Made by a program: the position numbers and the translations under genes | Source of the DNA: JANOQP01 sp044227705 | GTDB lineage: Bacteria > Bacteroidota > Bacteroidia > Chitinophagales > Saprospiraceae | DNA: 12,747 nucleotides | Reading direction: 5' to 3' | Assembly (NCBI GenBank): GCA_044227705.1 | Contig: JBGAWE010000130.1 | Coordinates: 1 to 12,747, forward strand | Part shown: piece by piece, positions 1 through 7,223 of the stretch | Position numbering within the stretch: position 1 is the stretch's first letter | How the letters are laid out: each line of letters opens with the position of its first letter | Notes under the pieces: generated by a model | Database searches by the model: none | The model's input: the letters and a program-made list of their open reading frames with translations, nothing else | Told to the model about the DNA's origin: nothing

Positions 1-6
1 AAACTT

Positions 7-366
7 ATGGACATCGAAACGCTCCGCGAGCACTGTCTCTCCAAACCCGGCACGACGGAGAACTTCCCGTTCGACGAGGTGACCCTGACCATCCGGGTGA
101 TGGGCAAGATCTTCGCGTTCCTCCCGCTCGACAACCCGACCAGCATCGCGCTGAAATGCCAGCCGGAAAGGGCCGTCGCGCTGCGCGAGGCGCACGAGGA
201 AATCACCCCCGGCTGGCACCTCAACAAGAGCCATTGGAACACGATTCGCCTCGACGGCCGCCTGACCGATGCCCTGATTTTGGAACTGGTCGACCACAGC
301 TACGAGCAAGTCGCGGCCGGGTTGAAAAAGGCGGAACGCGAGGCGTTGAAAAACCTAAGCCATTGA
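7..366 (+). CDS. MmcQ/YjbR family protein
   Basis: A 119-residue protein of the MmcQ/YjbR family (CyaY-like fold). These small proteins are often annotated as DNA-binding, but their cellular role is not established. The family signature covers almost the whole chain: LSKPGTTENFPFDE near residues 11-24, VMGKIFAFL near 31-39, ALKCQPERA near 48-56, ITPGWHLNKSHWNT near 66-79 and a C-terminal HSYEQVAAGLKK helix. The length is normal for the family and the ATG start is at the expected N-terminus, so the gene appears intact. Its stop codon overlaps the start of the downstream FAD oxidoreductase, so the two are probably co-transcribed and translationally coupled. The promoter would lie outside the window. 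Family assignment is confident; molecular function is not. Confidence 0.9.
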   Translation: MDIETLREHCLSKPGTTENFPFDEVTLTIRVMGKIFAFLPLDNPTSIALKCQPERAVALREAHEEITPGWHLNKSHWNTIRLDGRLTDALILELVDHSYEQVAAGLKKAEREALKNLSH

Positions 367-1451
367 AAAACAACCCGTTGCGCGTCCTGATTGTCGGCCA
401 GGGCTTGGCCGGGACCGTCCTGGCGGCCACGCTCGAAGGTTTCGGCTGCGATGTTTTCGTGCTCGACGAAGGGCATGAAAAGGCCGCCTCCTCGGTCGCC
501 GCAGGCATCATCAACCCAATCACTGGAAAGCGGTTCGTCAAGTCGTGGATGTGGGAGGAAATGCTCCCCACGGCGGAAGTTTTTTACCGAAAAACCGGCG
601 AACGGCTGGGCCGCGAAATCTGGCGGCCGCGCGAAATCGTCCGCATCCTGCCGACCGTCAAAGAGGCGAACGACTGGTCGGCGCGGGCCTCGCTGCCGGA
701 TTATTCGAGCTATCTTTTTGAGCGAAACGACGGCGGCGACTGGTCAAGAATCTTGCGGCCAGGTTTTCTTTTTGGCGGGCTTCGACGGGCGGCTCAAATT
801 GATTTGCCCGCGCTTTTGGGCGGCTTTCGGCAAGTTTTGACCGAAAAAGGGCGGCTTTTTGATGAAAAACTGGACTTTGACCGAATCTCGACCTCGACCG
901 ACGCCGTGGGCTACGGGCAGGAAAAATTCTCGAAAATCATCTTCTGCGACGGCTGGCGCGGCTCGCAAAACCCGTTTTTCAGGGACTCCGATTGCTGGAA
1001 CCTCGCCAAGGGCGAGGCGCTGACCGTCCGAATCCCCGGCTTCTCGACCGATCTTTTGTTGAAAAAAACGCTCATGCTCGCCCCGCTCGGCGGCGACGAG
1101 TTTTGGGCAGGGGCAACCACCGAATGGGATTTCACCGACGGCCGACCCACCGAAAAAGGCCGCGCCGAAATTTTGGAGGAGCTCGAAAAAACGCTCGCCG
1201 TGCCGTTCGAGGTGACCGGCCACCGTTCGTCGATTCGCCCGACGATGTTCGACAAAAGGCCGGTTATGGGTTTTTTGCCCGAAAAACCGGCCATTGGGAT
1301 TTTCAACGGCATGGGGGCAAAAGGCTGTTCGCTCGCCCCATTTTGGGCCGAGAAGTTTGCTCGGCACCTTGTGTTTGGGGAGAAACTGGCGGCCGAGGTG
1401 GATTTTGGTCGAAATTTCAACCGAGCGGCGCGGCCGACCGGCGACTTTTGA
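363..1451 (+). CDS. FAD-dependent oxidoreductase (DAO family)
   Basis: A 362-residue flavoprotein of the D-amino-acid oxidase/glycine oxidase type. The N-terminus has the Rossmann dinucleotide motif GQGLAG (residues 12-17) after the strand VLIV, with an acidic DE pair (35-36) at the end of the second strand, where FAD ribose is normally bound. The segment AAGIINPITGKR (47-57) and the C-terminal GMGAKGCSLAP (316-326), which caps the flavin, are typical of DAO-fold oxidases; the latter resembles the oxidase domain of MnmC and ThiO. The substrate cannot be read from sequence. I chose the TTG at 363 because it lies just before the Rossmann strand and forms a 4-base TTGA overlap with the preceding stop. 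The same frame is open back to 156, but that stretch lies inside the upstream gene and is not conserved-looking. Probably cytoplasmic. Confidence 0.82.
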   Translation: MKNNPLRVLIVGQGLAGTVLAATLEGFGCDVFVLDEGHEKAASSVAAGIINPITGKRFVKSWMWEEMLPTAEVFYRKTGERLGREIWRPREIVRILPTVKEANDWSARASLPDYSSYLFERNDGGDWSRILRPGFLFGGLRRAAQIDLPALLGGFRQVLTEKGRLFDEKLDFDRISTSTDAVGYGQEKFSKIIFCDGWRGSQNPFFRDSDCWNLAKGEALTVRIPGFSTDLLLKKTLMLAPLGGDEFWAGATTEWDFTDGRPTEKGRAEILEELEKTLAVPFEVTGHRSSIRPTMFDKRPVMGFLPEKPAIGIFNGMGAKGCSLAPFWAEKFARHLVFGEKLAAEVDFGRNFNRAARPTGDF

Positions 1452-1469
1452 GGGCTTTCAAAATTGAAT

Positions 1470-1485
1470 CCTGTCTGGCGACAGG
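1470..1485. repeat. Short perfect hairpin between two plus-strand genes
   Basis: CCTGTC and GACAGG form a perfect 6-bp stem with the tetraloop TGGC, in the 51-base gap between the FAD oxidoreductase stop and the response-regulator start. No T-run follows, so it is not an intrinsic terminator. It may be an mRNA structure or part of a small dispersed repeat; the sequence alone does not decide. Confidence 0.4.
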
Positions 1486-1502
1486 CAAGAAATCTCGCCG
1501 CC

Positions 1503-2231
1503 ATGCTCAAGTGCCTCATCGTCGAAGACGAACCAATCGCCGCCGAAATCATCGCCGAATACATCGGTGAGACGCCTTTTTTGACCCATGTCGGCACCTG
1601 CCACGACGCCATCCGGGCCATCGAGTTCGTCAACGAGCAGGCCGTCGACGTCATCTTTTTGGACATAAACCTGCCGAAGCTCTCCGGCCTCGAGTTCATC
1701 AAGACGCTGCGCCGCCAGCCGAAAATCATCATCGTCAGCGCGCACCAGGAGTTCGCCGTCGATGGGTTCGAGCTGCAGGTGGTTGATTATTTGCTGAAAC
1801 CGGTTGAGTTCGGCCGCTTCATGAAAGCGGTTGGCAAACTGACTGGCCCGTCCGCGCCGCGCAGCCTTACCGCCGAGCCGAAAGAGGCGGCGCCGGGCCA
1901 GCGGCCGTTCTATTTTTTCAACGTCCACAAAAGGCAGGTGAAAATCTTCCTCGATGAAATCCATTTCATCGAGTCTTTGAAGGACAGCGTCACCATCGTC
2001 ACGGCCACGAAAGAACACGCGACCCATTACCAGCTCGGCGAACTGGAGGAACTGCTGCGCGACGACAATCTGCTGCGCATCCACCGCTCGTTCATCGTGG
2101 CCATCGACAAAATCGAGTCGTTCTCGGCCATCGAGGTCGAGGTGCGCGGGCGGGCTTTGCCCATTGGGCGGAGTTTCAAAACGGATGTGATGGAGCGGCT
2201 CGGGCGGCGGGCCGCGGCGACTGATTTTTGA
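1503..2231 (+). CDS. LytTR-family two-component response regulator
   Basis: A 242-residue response regulator with an N-terminal receiver domain (about 1-115) and a C-terminal LytTR DNA-binding domain (about 137-235). Receiver residues are intact: acidic pocket E8/D9 in VEDEP, phosphoacceptor D54 in FLDINLP, S79 in IIVSAH and K99 in YLLKPVE. The LytTR part shows FIESLKDSVTI (155-165), LLRIHRSFIVAIDKIE (190-205) and the closing LPIGRSFK (219-226). I chose the ATG at 1503 because it lies directly before the first receiver strand; a TTG at 1464 would add 13 residues encoded across the hairpin. LytTR regulators usually pair with a LytS/AlgZ-like histidine kinase, but none is adjacent here. Its stop lies two bases from the convergent rimO stop. 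It presumably activates transcription; its targets are unknown. Confidence 0.93.
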   Translation: MLKCLIVEDEPIAAEIIAEYIGETPFLTHVGTCHDAIRAIEFVNEQAVDVIFLDINLPKLSGLEFIKTLRRQPKIIIVSAHQEFAVDGFELQVVDYLLKPVEFGRFMKAVGKLTGPSAPRSLTAEPKEAAPGQRPFYFFNVHKRQVKIFLDEIHFIESLKDSVTIVTATKEHATHYQLGELEELLRDDNLLRIHRSFIVAIDKIESFSAIEVEVRGRALPIGRSFKTDVMERLGRRAAATDF

Positions 2232-2233
2232 GG

Positions 2234-3544
2234 TCAAACCAATTGACCGATGAGGTCGAACTCCGTCGCTTCCTTTATCAAAACGTCGGCGAAGTCGCCC
2301 AGCCGGACGGGCGCCTTTTTCACGGGGACCAAAACCTCGTTGTCCACCTCGGGCGAGTCGGCCTCGGTTCGGCCGACCCAATGGCCGCCTTCTTTTCTGT
2401 CAAAAAGGACGCGCACGGTCTGCCCGATTTTCGCCTCGTTCTTCTGCAAGCTGATGTCGGATTGGACGGCCATCAGCCGCGCTGCCCGCGATTCTTTTTC
2501 CGCTTCTGAAATGTCGTCATCGAGCAAAAAGGCCGAGGTGTCGTCCTCGTGCGAGTATTGGAACACGCCGACGCGCTCGAATTTCTGCTCCTCCACAAAG
2601 TCGATGAGGTCTTGAAACTCGGCCTCCGTCTCGCCCGGGAAGCCGACCAAAAAGGTCGTTCGGATGGCGATGCCGGGCACTTTTTCCCTGATTTTCTGCA
2701 AAAGCTCGGTCGTTTCGGCCCGAGTGATCTGCCTTTTCATCGCCGAGAGGATTCGGTCGTTGGCGTGCTGGAGGGGCATGTCGAGGTAGTTGCAGACCTT
2801 CGGTTGCCGGGCCATCACGTCCAAAATCTCGAACGGGAACTTCGACGGGTAGGCGTAGTGCAGCCGAATCCACTCGATGCCGTCGACCTCGCAGAGCGCG
2901 TCGAGGAGGCGTGGCAGCTCGCGTTTTTTATAGATGTCGAGGCCGTAATAGGTGAGTTCCTGCGCGATGAGCATCAGCTCTTTCACGCCGCGCCGGGCGA
3001 GGTTCTTGGCCTCCAAAACCAGCTCCTCGATGGGCCGCGAGACGTGCCCGCCGCGCATGAGCGGGATGGCGCAAAACGAGCAGGTGCGGTTGCAGCCCTC
3101 AGAGATTTTGAGGTAGGCGAAGTGCGGCTCCGTCGTGATTTGCCGCTCGCCGAGCAGCTCGTGTTTGTAATCCGCCTCCAGTTTGGCCAGGAGCGCGGGC
3201 ATCTCCATCGTCCCGAAAAAGGCGTCGACCTCGGGGATTTCCTCCTCCAGATTTTCCCGGTAACGCTGTGAAAGACAGCCGGTGACGTACAGTTTTTCAA
3301 TGTCGCCGCCCTTTTTCGCCGCGGCGTATTGGAGAATCGTGTCTATGCTCTCTTGTTTGGCCCGGTCGATGAAGCCGCAGGTGTTGATGACGACGATGTT
3401 CGCGTCCGAGCCGGGCTTTTCGTGGAAGACCTCGTAGTCGTTGCCGCGAAGCTGCGTGATGAGGTTCTCGCTGTCGACCAAATTCTTCGAGCAGCCGAGC
3501 GTGATGACGTTGATTTTGTCGCGCCTGATCGTCCTTGTTTTCAT
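2234..3544 (-). CDS. rimO: Ribosomal protein S12 methylthiotransferase RimO
   Basis: A 436-residue radical-SAM methylthiotransferase that adds a methylthio group to the conserved aspartate of ribosomal protein S12, using two [4Fe-4S] clusters. All three parts are present. The N-terminal UPF0004 domain has cluster cysteines C18 (LGCSKN), C56 (NTCGF) and C90 (VTGC). The radical-SAM core has C151-x3-C155-x2-C158 (EGCNRTCSFCAIP). The C-terminal TRAM domain (about 372-433) contains GRTEADSPEVDNEV. The LGCSKN and ADSPEVDN signatures distinguish RimO from the tRNA enzymes MiaB and MtaB. The ATG overlaps the stop of the upstream reductase gene as ATGA, which fixes the start and implies translational coupling; the same frame is open further upstream inside that gene. 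Pairing with an NADP-dependent flavodoxin/ferredoxin reductase is notable because radical-SAM enzymes need an electron donor. Confidence 0.97.
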   Translation of the reverse strand: MKTRTIRRDKINVITLGCSKNLVDSENLITQLRGNDYEVFHEKPGSDANIVVINTCGFIDRAKQESIDTILQYAAAKKGGDIEKLYVTGCLSQRYRENLEEEIPEVDAFFGTMEMPALLAKLEADYKHELLGERQITTEPHFAYLKISEGCNRTCSFCAIPLMRGGHVSRPIEELVLEAKNLARRGVKELMLIAQELTYYGLDIYKKRELPRLLDALCEVDGIEWIRLHYAYPSKFPFEILDVMARQPKVCNYLDMPLQHANDRILSAMKRQITRAETTELLQKIREKVPGIAIRTTFLVGFPGETEAEFQDLIDFVEEQKFERVGVFQYSHEDDTSAFLLDDDISEAEKESRAARLMAVQSDISLQKNEAKIGQTVRVLFDRKEGGHWVGRTEADSPEVDNEVLVPVKKAPVRLGDFADVLIKEATEFDLIGQLV

Positions 3545-4548
3545 AGCCCCTCTATGCCCGTTACTGTTGTGTATTTGAAAGAGAGCTTCTTGCCGGGATT
3601 GACGATCTTGAATGCCGATTGGCACATCAAGGTCGCCTCGTGGAAGCCGCATAGAATCAGCTTGAGCTTGCCCGGATAGGTGTTGATGTCGCCGATGGCA
3701 AAGATGCCCGGCACGTTGGTGGAGTAGTCGAAAGTGTCGACCGTGATGGCGCCCTTGTCGAGGTTCAGCCCCCAGTCCGCAATCGGCCCGAGCTTCGGCG
3801 TGAGGCCGAAAAGCGGGATGAAATGGTCGGTTTCGAGCGAAAACGAGCCTTTTTCGTCCTGTTCGATGGTCAGTTCGGTCAGTCGGCCGTTGCCGCCGAG
3901 GCCCGTGACCTGCGAGTTTGTCAACAATTTGACACGGCCCGAGGCGGCCAGTTCCATCACTTTTTCGACCGAATCGGGCGCGCCGCGAAACTCGGTGCGG
4001 CGGTGGACGAGCGTCACCTCGCTGGCCACGTCGGCCAGAAAAACCGTCCAATCCAGAGCACTGTCTCCGCCCCCGGCGAGGACAACTTTCTGTCCTCTAA
4101 AATCTTCCGGCTCTTTGATAAAATAGGAAACGCCTTTGTCCTCGAACTGGTCGATGTTGTCGATGGGCGGCTTTCTTGGCTCGAAACACCCGAGACCGCC
4201 GGCGATGGCGATTGTGGATGATTTTATCGTCGTCCCTTTGTTGGTCTTCAATAAAAACTTGTTTTCCGATTCTATCTTTTCAATGGTCTCGGCTCGTTCG
4301 CCCAATGTAAATGTCGGTTGGAACGGCTCAATCTGTTTCATCAAATTGGTCACCAGGTCGCCCGCCAAAACCGATGGATAGCCGGGGATGTCGTAGATGG
4401 GCTTTTTCGGGTAGATTTCCGAAAGCTGCCCGCCCACTTGCGGCAGCACGTCGACGAGGTGGCAGCGCATCTTCAAAAGCCCAGCCTCGAAGACGGTGAA
4501 CAGGCCGACCGGCCCCGCGCCGATTATCAGAATGTCAGTCTCTATCAT
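3541..4548 (-). CDS. Type 2 ferredoxin/flavodoxin-NADP(+) reductase
   Basis: A 335-residue flavoprotein with a thioredoxin-reductase-like fold but without the redox-active CxxC, as in the YumC-type ferredoxin-NADP reductases of Bacillota, Bacteroidota and Chlorobiota. The FAD-binding motif GAGPVG is at 10-15, the NADPH-binding GGGDSA at 159-164 followed by the VHRRTEFRG phosphate-binding segment (181-189), and the second FAD contact GDINTYPGK at 287-295. The C-terminal extension after KLILCGFHEA is characteristic of this subclass. It transfers electrons between NADPH and ferredoxin or flavodoxin in the cytoplasm. The ATG at 4548 starts directly at the first Rossmann strand; an ATG at 4584 would add 12 residues encoded inside an inverted repeat, so I rejected it. 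The gene ends in an ATGA overlap with rimO and may supply reductant to that enzyme (inference). Confidence 0.92.
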   Translation of the reverse strand: MIETDILIIGAGPVGLFTVFEAGLLKMRCHLVDVLPQVGGQLSEIYPKKPIYDIPGYPSVLAGDLVTNLMKQIEPFQPTFTLGERAETIEKIESENKFLLKTNKGTTIKSSTIAIAGGLGCFEPRKPPIDNIDQFEDKGVSYFIKEPEDFRGQKVVLAGGGDSALDWTVFLADVASEVTLVHRRTEFRGAPDSVEKVMELAASGRVKLLTNSQVTGLGGNGRLTELTIEQDEKGSFSLETDHFIPLFGLTPKLGPIADWGLNLDKGAITVDTFDYSTNVPGIFAIGDINTYPGKLKLILCGFHEATLMCQSAFKIVNPGKKLSFKYTTVTGIEGL

Positions 4549-4554
4549 GGTGAT

Positions 4555-4633
4555 GAGGAAGCGAGGATTCGAGGAACCGAGCAAACGAGGGCCGAACGAT
4601 CGGTTCCTCGATTGCTCGCTCCGTCAATTCCTC
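4555..4633. repeat. Long intercistronic inverted repeat
   Basis: Between the enoyl-CoA hydratase stop and the reductase start, arms 4560-4580 and 4600-4620 are inverted copies of each other (21 positions, 19 matching), with a 19-base spacer. The inner 11 bases are perfect: CGAGGAACCGA against TCGGTTCCTCG. A further GAGGAA (4555-4560) and TTCCTC (4628-4633) lie outside the arms. In mRNA this would be a strong stem-loop starting about 15 bases after the hydratase stop and ending about 11 bases before the reductase ATG. No T-run follows on the minus strand, so it does not look like an intrinsic terminator. It may be an mRNA processing or stability element, or a copy of an interspersed repeat. 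Confidence 0.75.
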
Positions 4634-4635
4634 AA

Positions 4636-5421
4636 TCATTTGCCTGTGAAATTTGCTTTTCTCTTTTCCAAAAACGCCGCCGCGCCTTCCCTGAAATCGT
4701 CCGACCCGGCCAGTTCGCCGAACGCCTCGACCTCGGCATTGAAGCCCTTTTTACCGCCTTTTCTGTAAAAAGCATTGACGGTCTCGATGATTTTGGCAAC
4801 GGCCAGCGGGGCCTTCGTGGCGATTTTCTCAATAAGTTCCGTCGCCTTCGCCACCTCCTCGCCCGTCGGGACGACGTGGTTGACCAGCCCGAGCCGGTGC
4901 GCCTCCTCAGCGCCAATCATGTCGGCCGTCATCAGCAGTTCGAGGGCTTTCGCCTTGCCGATCAACTGGACGAGCCGCTGCGTCCCGCCGTAGCCGGGCG
5001 TCAAACCGAGGTTGACCTCCGGTTGGCCGAACCGCGCCTTCTCGCCCGCGACGCGCAGGTGGCAAGCCATCGCCAGTTCACAGCCACCGCCGAGGCAGAA
5101 GCCGTTGACCGCAGCGACGACCGGTCGGTGGAACCGCTCGATGGCGAAATAGGTCTCGTGGCCACGCGCCGACATGGCCTTTCCGCCCGCCGCGCCGATC
5201 GAGGTGAACTCCGAGATGTCGGCCCCGGCAACAAATGCCTTTTCGCCCGAGCCGGTCACGACCACGCCTTTCAGGCCGCTGATTTCATTGAAACCCTCGG
5301 TGAAGAAGTGGTGCAGTTCCTCCATCGTTTGCCGGTTGATGGCGTTGAGGGCCTGCGGGCGGTTGATGGTCAGGCGGGCGATGCCGTCGGAGGTTTCGAG
5401 TAGGATGTTTTTGTAATCCAT
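4636..5421 (-). CDS. Enoyl-CoA hydratase/isomerase (crotonase family)
   Basis: A 261-residue crotonase-fold protein very like classical short-chain enoyl-CoA hydratases, which hydrate trans-2-enoyl-CoA to 3-hydroxyacyl-CoA in beta-oxidation or in related acyl-CoA pathways. The CoA and oxyanion-hole segments are FVAGADISEF (63-72) and GFCLGGGCELAMAC (107-120). Both catalytic glutamates of the hydratase subgroup are present: E115 in GGGCELA and E135 in FGQPEVNLG. These are followed by the hallmark GYGGTQRL (143-150). The C-terminus EKRKANF is also typical. Length and both ends match the family. The ATG at 5421 is the natural start; an upstream in-frame ATG at 5511 would overlap the acyltransferase stop and add an unlikely leader. 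Gaps of 86 bases (to the acyltransferase) and 87 bases (to the reductase) set it slightly apart in the run. I see no structure in the 86-base gap. Confidence 0.94.
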   Translation of the reverse strand: MDYKNILLETSDGIARLTINRPQALNAINRQTMEELHHFFTEGFNEISGLKGVVVTGSGEKAFVAGADISEFTSIGAAGGKAMSARGHETYFAIERFHRPVVAAVNGFCLGGGCELAMACHLRVAGEKARFGQPEVNLGLTPGYGGTQRLVQLIGKAKALELLMTADMIGAEEAHRLGLVNHVVPTGEEVAKATELIEKIATKAPLAVAKIIETVNAFYRKGGKKGFNAEVEAFGELAGSDDFREGAAAFLEKRKANFTGK

Positions 5422-5507
5422 AAAAATCGTGGTGGCAAATAACGCGTGATGGTTGGCGGTCAGTCGATGACAAATTTCGGGTGGGTGCTGCAAAAAGTCA
5501 TTGGCTG

Positions 5508-7223
5508 TCAATCAGTTGCGAGCGTCTCGATGGCCTCGTCCTTCCATTTCACCGCCTTTTCCAGCCCGTAATTGTCGAGTCGGTTGTGGTAATAGAAAAG
5601 GACGCGGAAATCGTTCGAGACGATGTCGCCGTCGCGGTTGAAGACGAGCGGCTTCTCGGTGTGCATGATGCCGAGGTTTTTGATGCCGTCGGCCAGAAGC
5701 TCGCCGACGGGCAGCCGGAGGGCAGGGGAGAGCTTGATTTTTCCCTCTTTTTCCCATTGGAAAAGCTGCCGCTGCATCTGCTCGACGACCCGCTCGACCG
5801 ACTGTTTTTTGAAGACAAAGTCGTCCGGCGGCAAGCGAAGGAGGCCGTACAAATCGAGGTCGGGCTTCCCGTTTTCGAGCATCTCGAAAACCGCGAAGGC
5901 GACGAGGTGGCTTGACAAGACGATGTTCTCGACATGGTAACGCTCCACGATTTTGTCGGCCAAAATCTGCGTGTACTGTTCCTCTCGTTGTCTGTCCTCT
6001 GTGATTTTTCCCTCGGAAACGAAGTAGTCGTCGATGGCGATTTCGTTGCCGAATTGGTCGAAGCTGCGGCCTTTTTCGTCCACGAAATTGCCCAAAACGT
6101 CCATCGGCCTGCCGAACGAGAGGGTGATTTCGGAGGTCGAGCCGAAGTATCGCCAGATGAATCCCATCCAGTCGCGGATGCTTTTTCCGCTGTCTTTCAG
6201 CCTCAAATACTGCTCTTTCCCCGTCTGCCGGAGATGGCTTTCAATCAAAAACGGCGCTTCCAGCACGAAGTGGTAGCTGATGACAAGCGGCACGATGAAC
6301 ACTTTTTTGCCTGTCGCGGCCGCGCACATCGCCCGCTGCGCCTCGACCGAAGTGCCGAGCAAACCGAGCTTCAGTTCCTGCTCCAGCCGCCCCGACCGCG
6401 AGCGCGTCCCGCCGGGGAAAAACAGGCTGTTCACTCCCCGTTGGATGCTCAAGTTGGACATCGCTTTCAAGGTTTCGAGGTAGATGGGGTTCTTTTTCCG
6501 CCGGTCAACACGGTAGGCGCCGAGCCGGTTCATGAAATAGGCGGCCGGGCCGAAGTTGTAGAGGTTCAGCCCCGCGCCGTAGCTGAACGACGGCAGCCCG
6601 AGCACCGAGTCCATCGCGAAGCCGACGAGGATGCTGTCCATGTTGGAAAAATGGGTCGGCACGACGACGACCGTGCCGTGATCGAAAAGGCTGCGGATGG
6701 TCTCCTTCTCGCCCTCGACGTTGAGCGATTCGAACAGTTGCTTCTTCCCTCCGAAGATGAGCGAGAGGAGGCTTTTGGAGAGTGCGGCGTTGAGAAACCG
6801 GTTGAAAAGAATCGTCAAAAACCTGACAGCGAACCGATACGTCGAGATTTTGAAGGTGCCAACAATCTCCTCCGAATAGCGGCCGATGATGCGGCCGAGG
6901 ATCTCCTCGTTGACCGCCTGCGCCTCGCGGTCCTCGCGGTCGAGCGAGCGTTTTATCAAAGCCTTCGAGATGCGGTTCCAGAAGACCCGCTCGTTCGGCG
7001 GGTCGACCTTCCATGCCTCCTCTTTGATTCGAATTCGTTCGAGGTAAATCGCCTTTTGCAAAAGGTCGGCGAGGTTCTTCCGATGGCGCGAGACGAGCTT
7101 TTTGTGGGTGAAATCGTTGATTTCTTTGACAAACTGGCTCCGCTGCTGGCTCAACCGGAAGATTGGCCAGTCGGTCTCGTCGGGCATGATATGCGGCAGG
7201 ACGGTCTTTTTCGCGTGGTTCAT
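5508..7223 (-). CDS. PlsB-like glycerol-3-phosphate acyltransferase
   Basis: A 571-residue protein with a central acyltransferase domain (about 180-370). Motif I is H191-x4-D196 in PTHFSNMDS, motif II GAYRVDRR (235-242), motif III FFPGGTRSRSGRL (268-280) and motif IV VPLVISYHFV (311-320). The RSRSGRL and VPLVISYHFV wording matches glycerol-3-phosphate acyltransferase PlsB more closely than the smaller PlsC, so a role in the first acylation step of phospholipid synthesis is likely, though lysophosphatidate acylation cannot be excluded. It is shorter than E. coli PlsB (about 800 residues). It has a basic N-terminal helical region and a C-terminal extension of about 170 residues with no motif I recognise. 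Oddly, the glutamate usually found in motif III (FPEGTRS or FVEGGRS) is Gly271. The start ATG overlaps the engB stop as ATGA, so the two are coupled. Probably membrane-associated. Confidence 0.82.
   Translation of the reverse strand: MNHAKKTVLPHIMPDETDWPIFRLSQQRSQFVKEINDFTHKKLVSRHRKNLADLLQKAIYLERIRIKEEAWKVDPPNERVFWNRISKALIKRSLDREDREAQAVNEEILGRIIGRYSEEIVGTFKISTYRFAVRFLTILFNRFLNAALSKSLLSLIFGGKKQLFESLNVEGEKETIRSLFDHGTVVVVPTHFSNMDSILVGFAMDSVLGLPSFSYGAGLNLYNFGPAAYFMNRLGAYRVDRRKKNPIYLETLKAMSNLSIQRGVNSLFFPGGTRSRSGRLEQELKLGLLGTSVEAQRAMCAAATGKKVFIVPLVISYHFVLEAPFLIESHLRQTGKEQYLRLKDSGKSIRDWMGFIWRYFGSTSEITLSFGRPMDVLGNFVDEKGRSFDQFGNEIAIDDYFVSEGKITEDRQREEQYTQILADKIVERYHVENIVLSSHLVAFAVFEMLENGKPDLDLYGLLRLPPDDFVFKKQSVERVVEQMQRQLFQWEKEGKIKLSPALRLPVGELLADGIKNLGIMHTEKPLVFNRDGDIVSNDFRVLFYYHNRLDNYGLEKAVKWKDEAIETLATD

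Noticed and set aside
1458..2381. A 307-codon minus-strand open frame opposite the response regulator
   Set aside because: The plus-strand reading has an intact receiver and LytTR domain; the antisense product is Arg/Asp-rich without a domain and overlaps the rimO end.
3541..4548. Thioredoxin reductase
   Set aside because: The fold motifs fit, but the redox-active CxxC between the NADPH motif and the second half is absent, and the C-terminal extension is of the ferredoxin-NADP reductase type.
4549..4584. An earlier ATG at 4584 for the reductase
   Set aside because: The additional 12 residues are encoded by the inverted repeat and precede the normal Rossmann-strand start; homologues of this family begin near the ATG at 4548.
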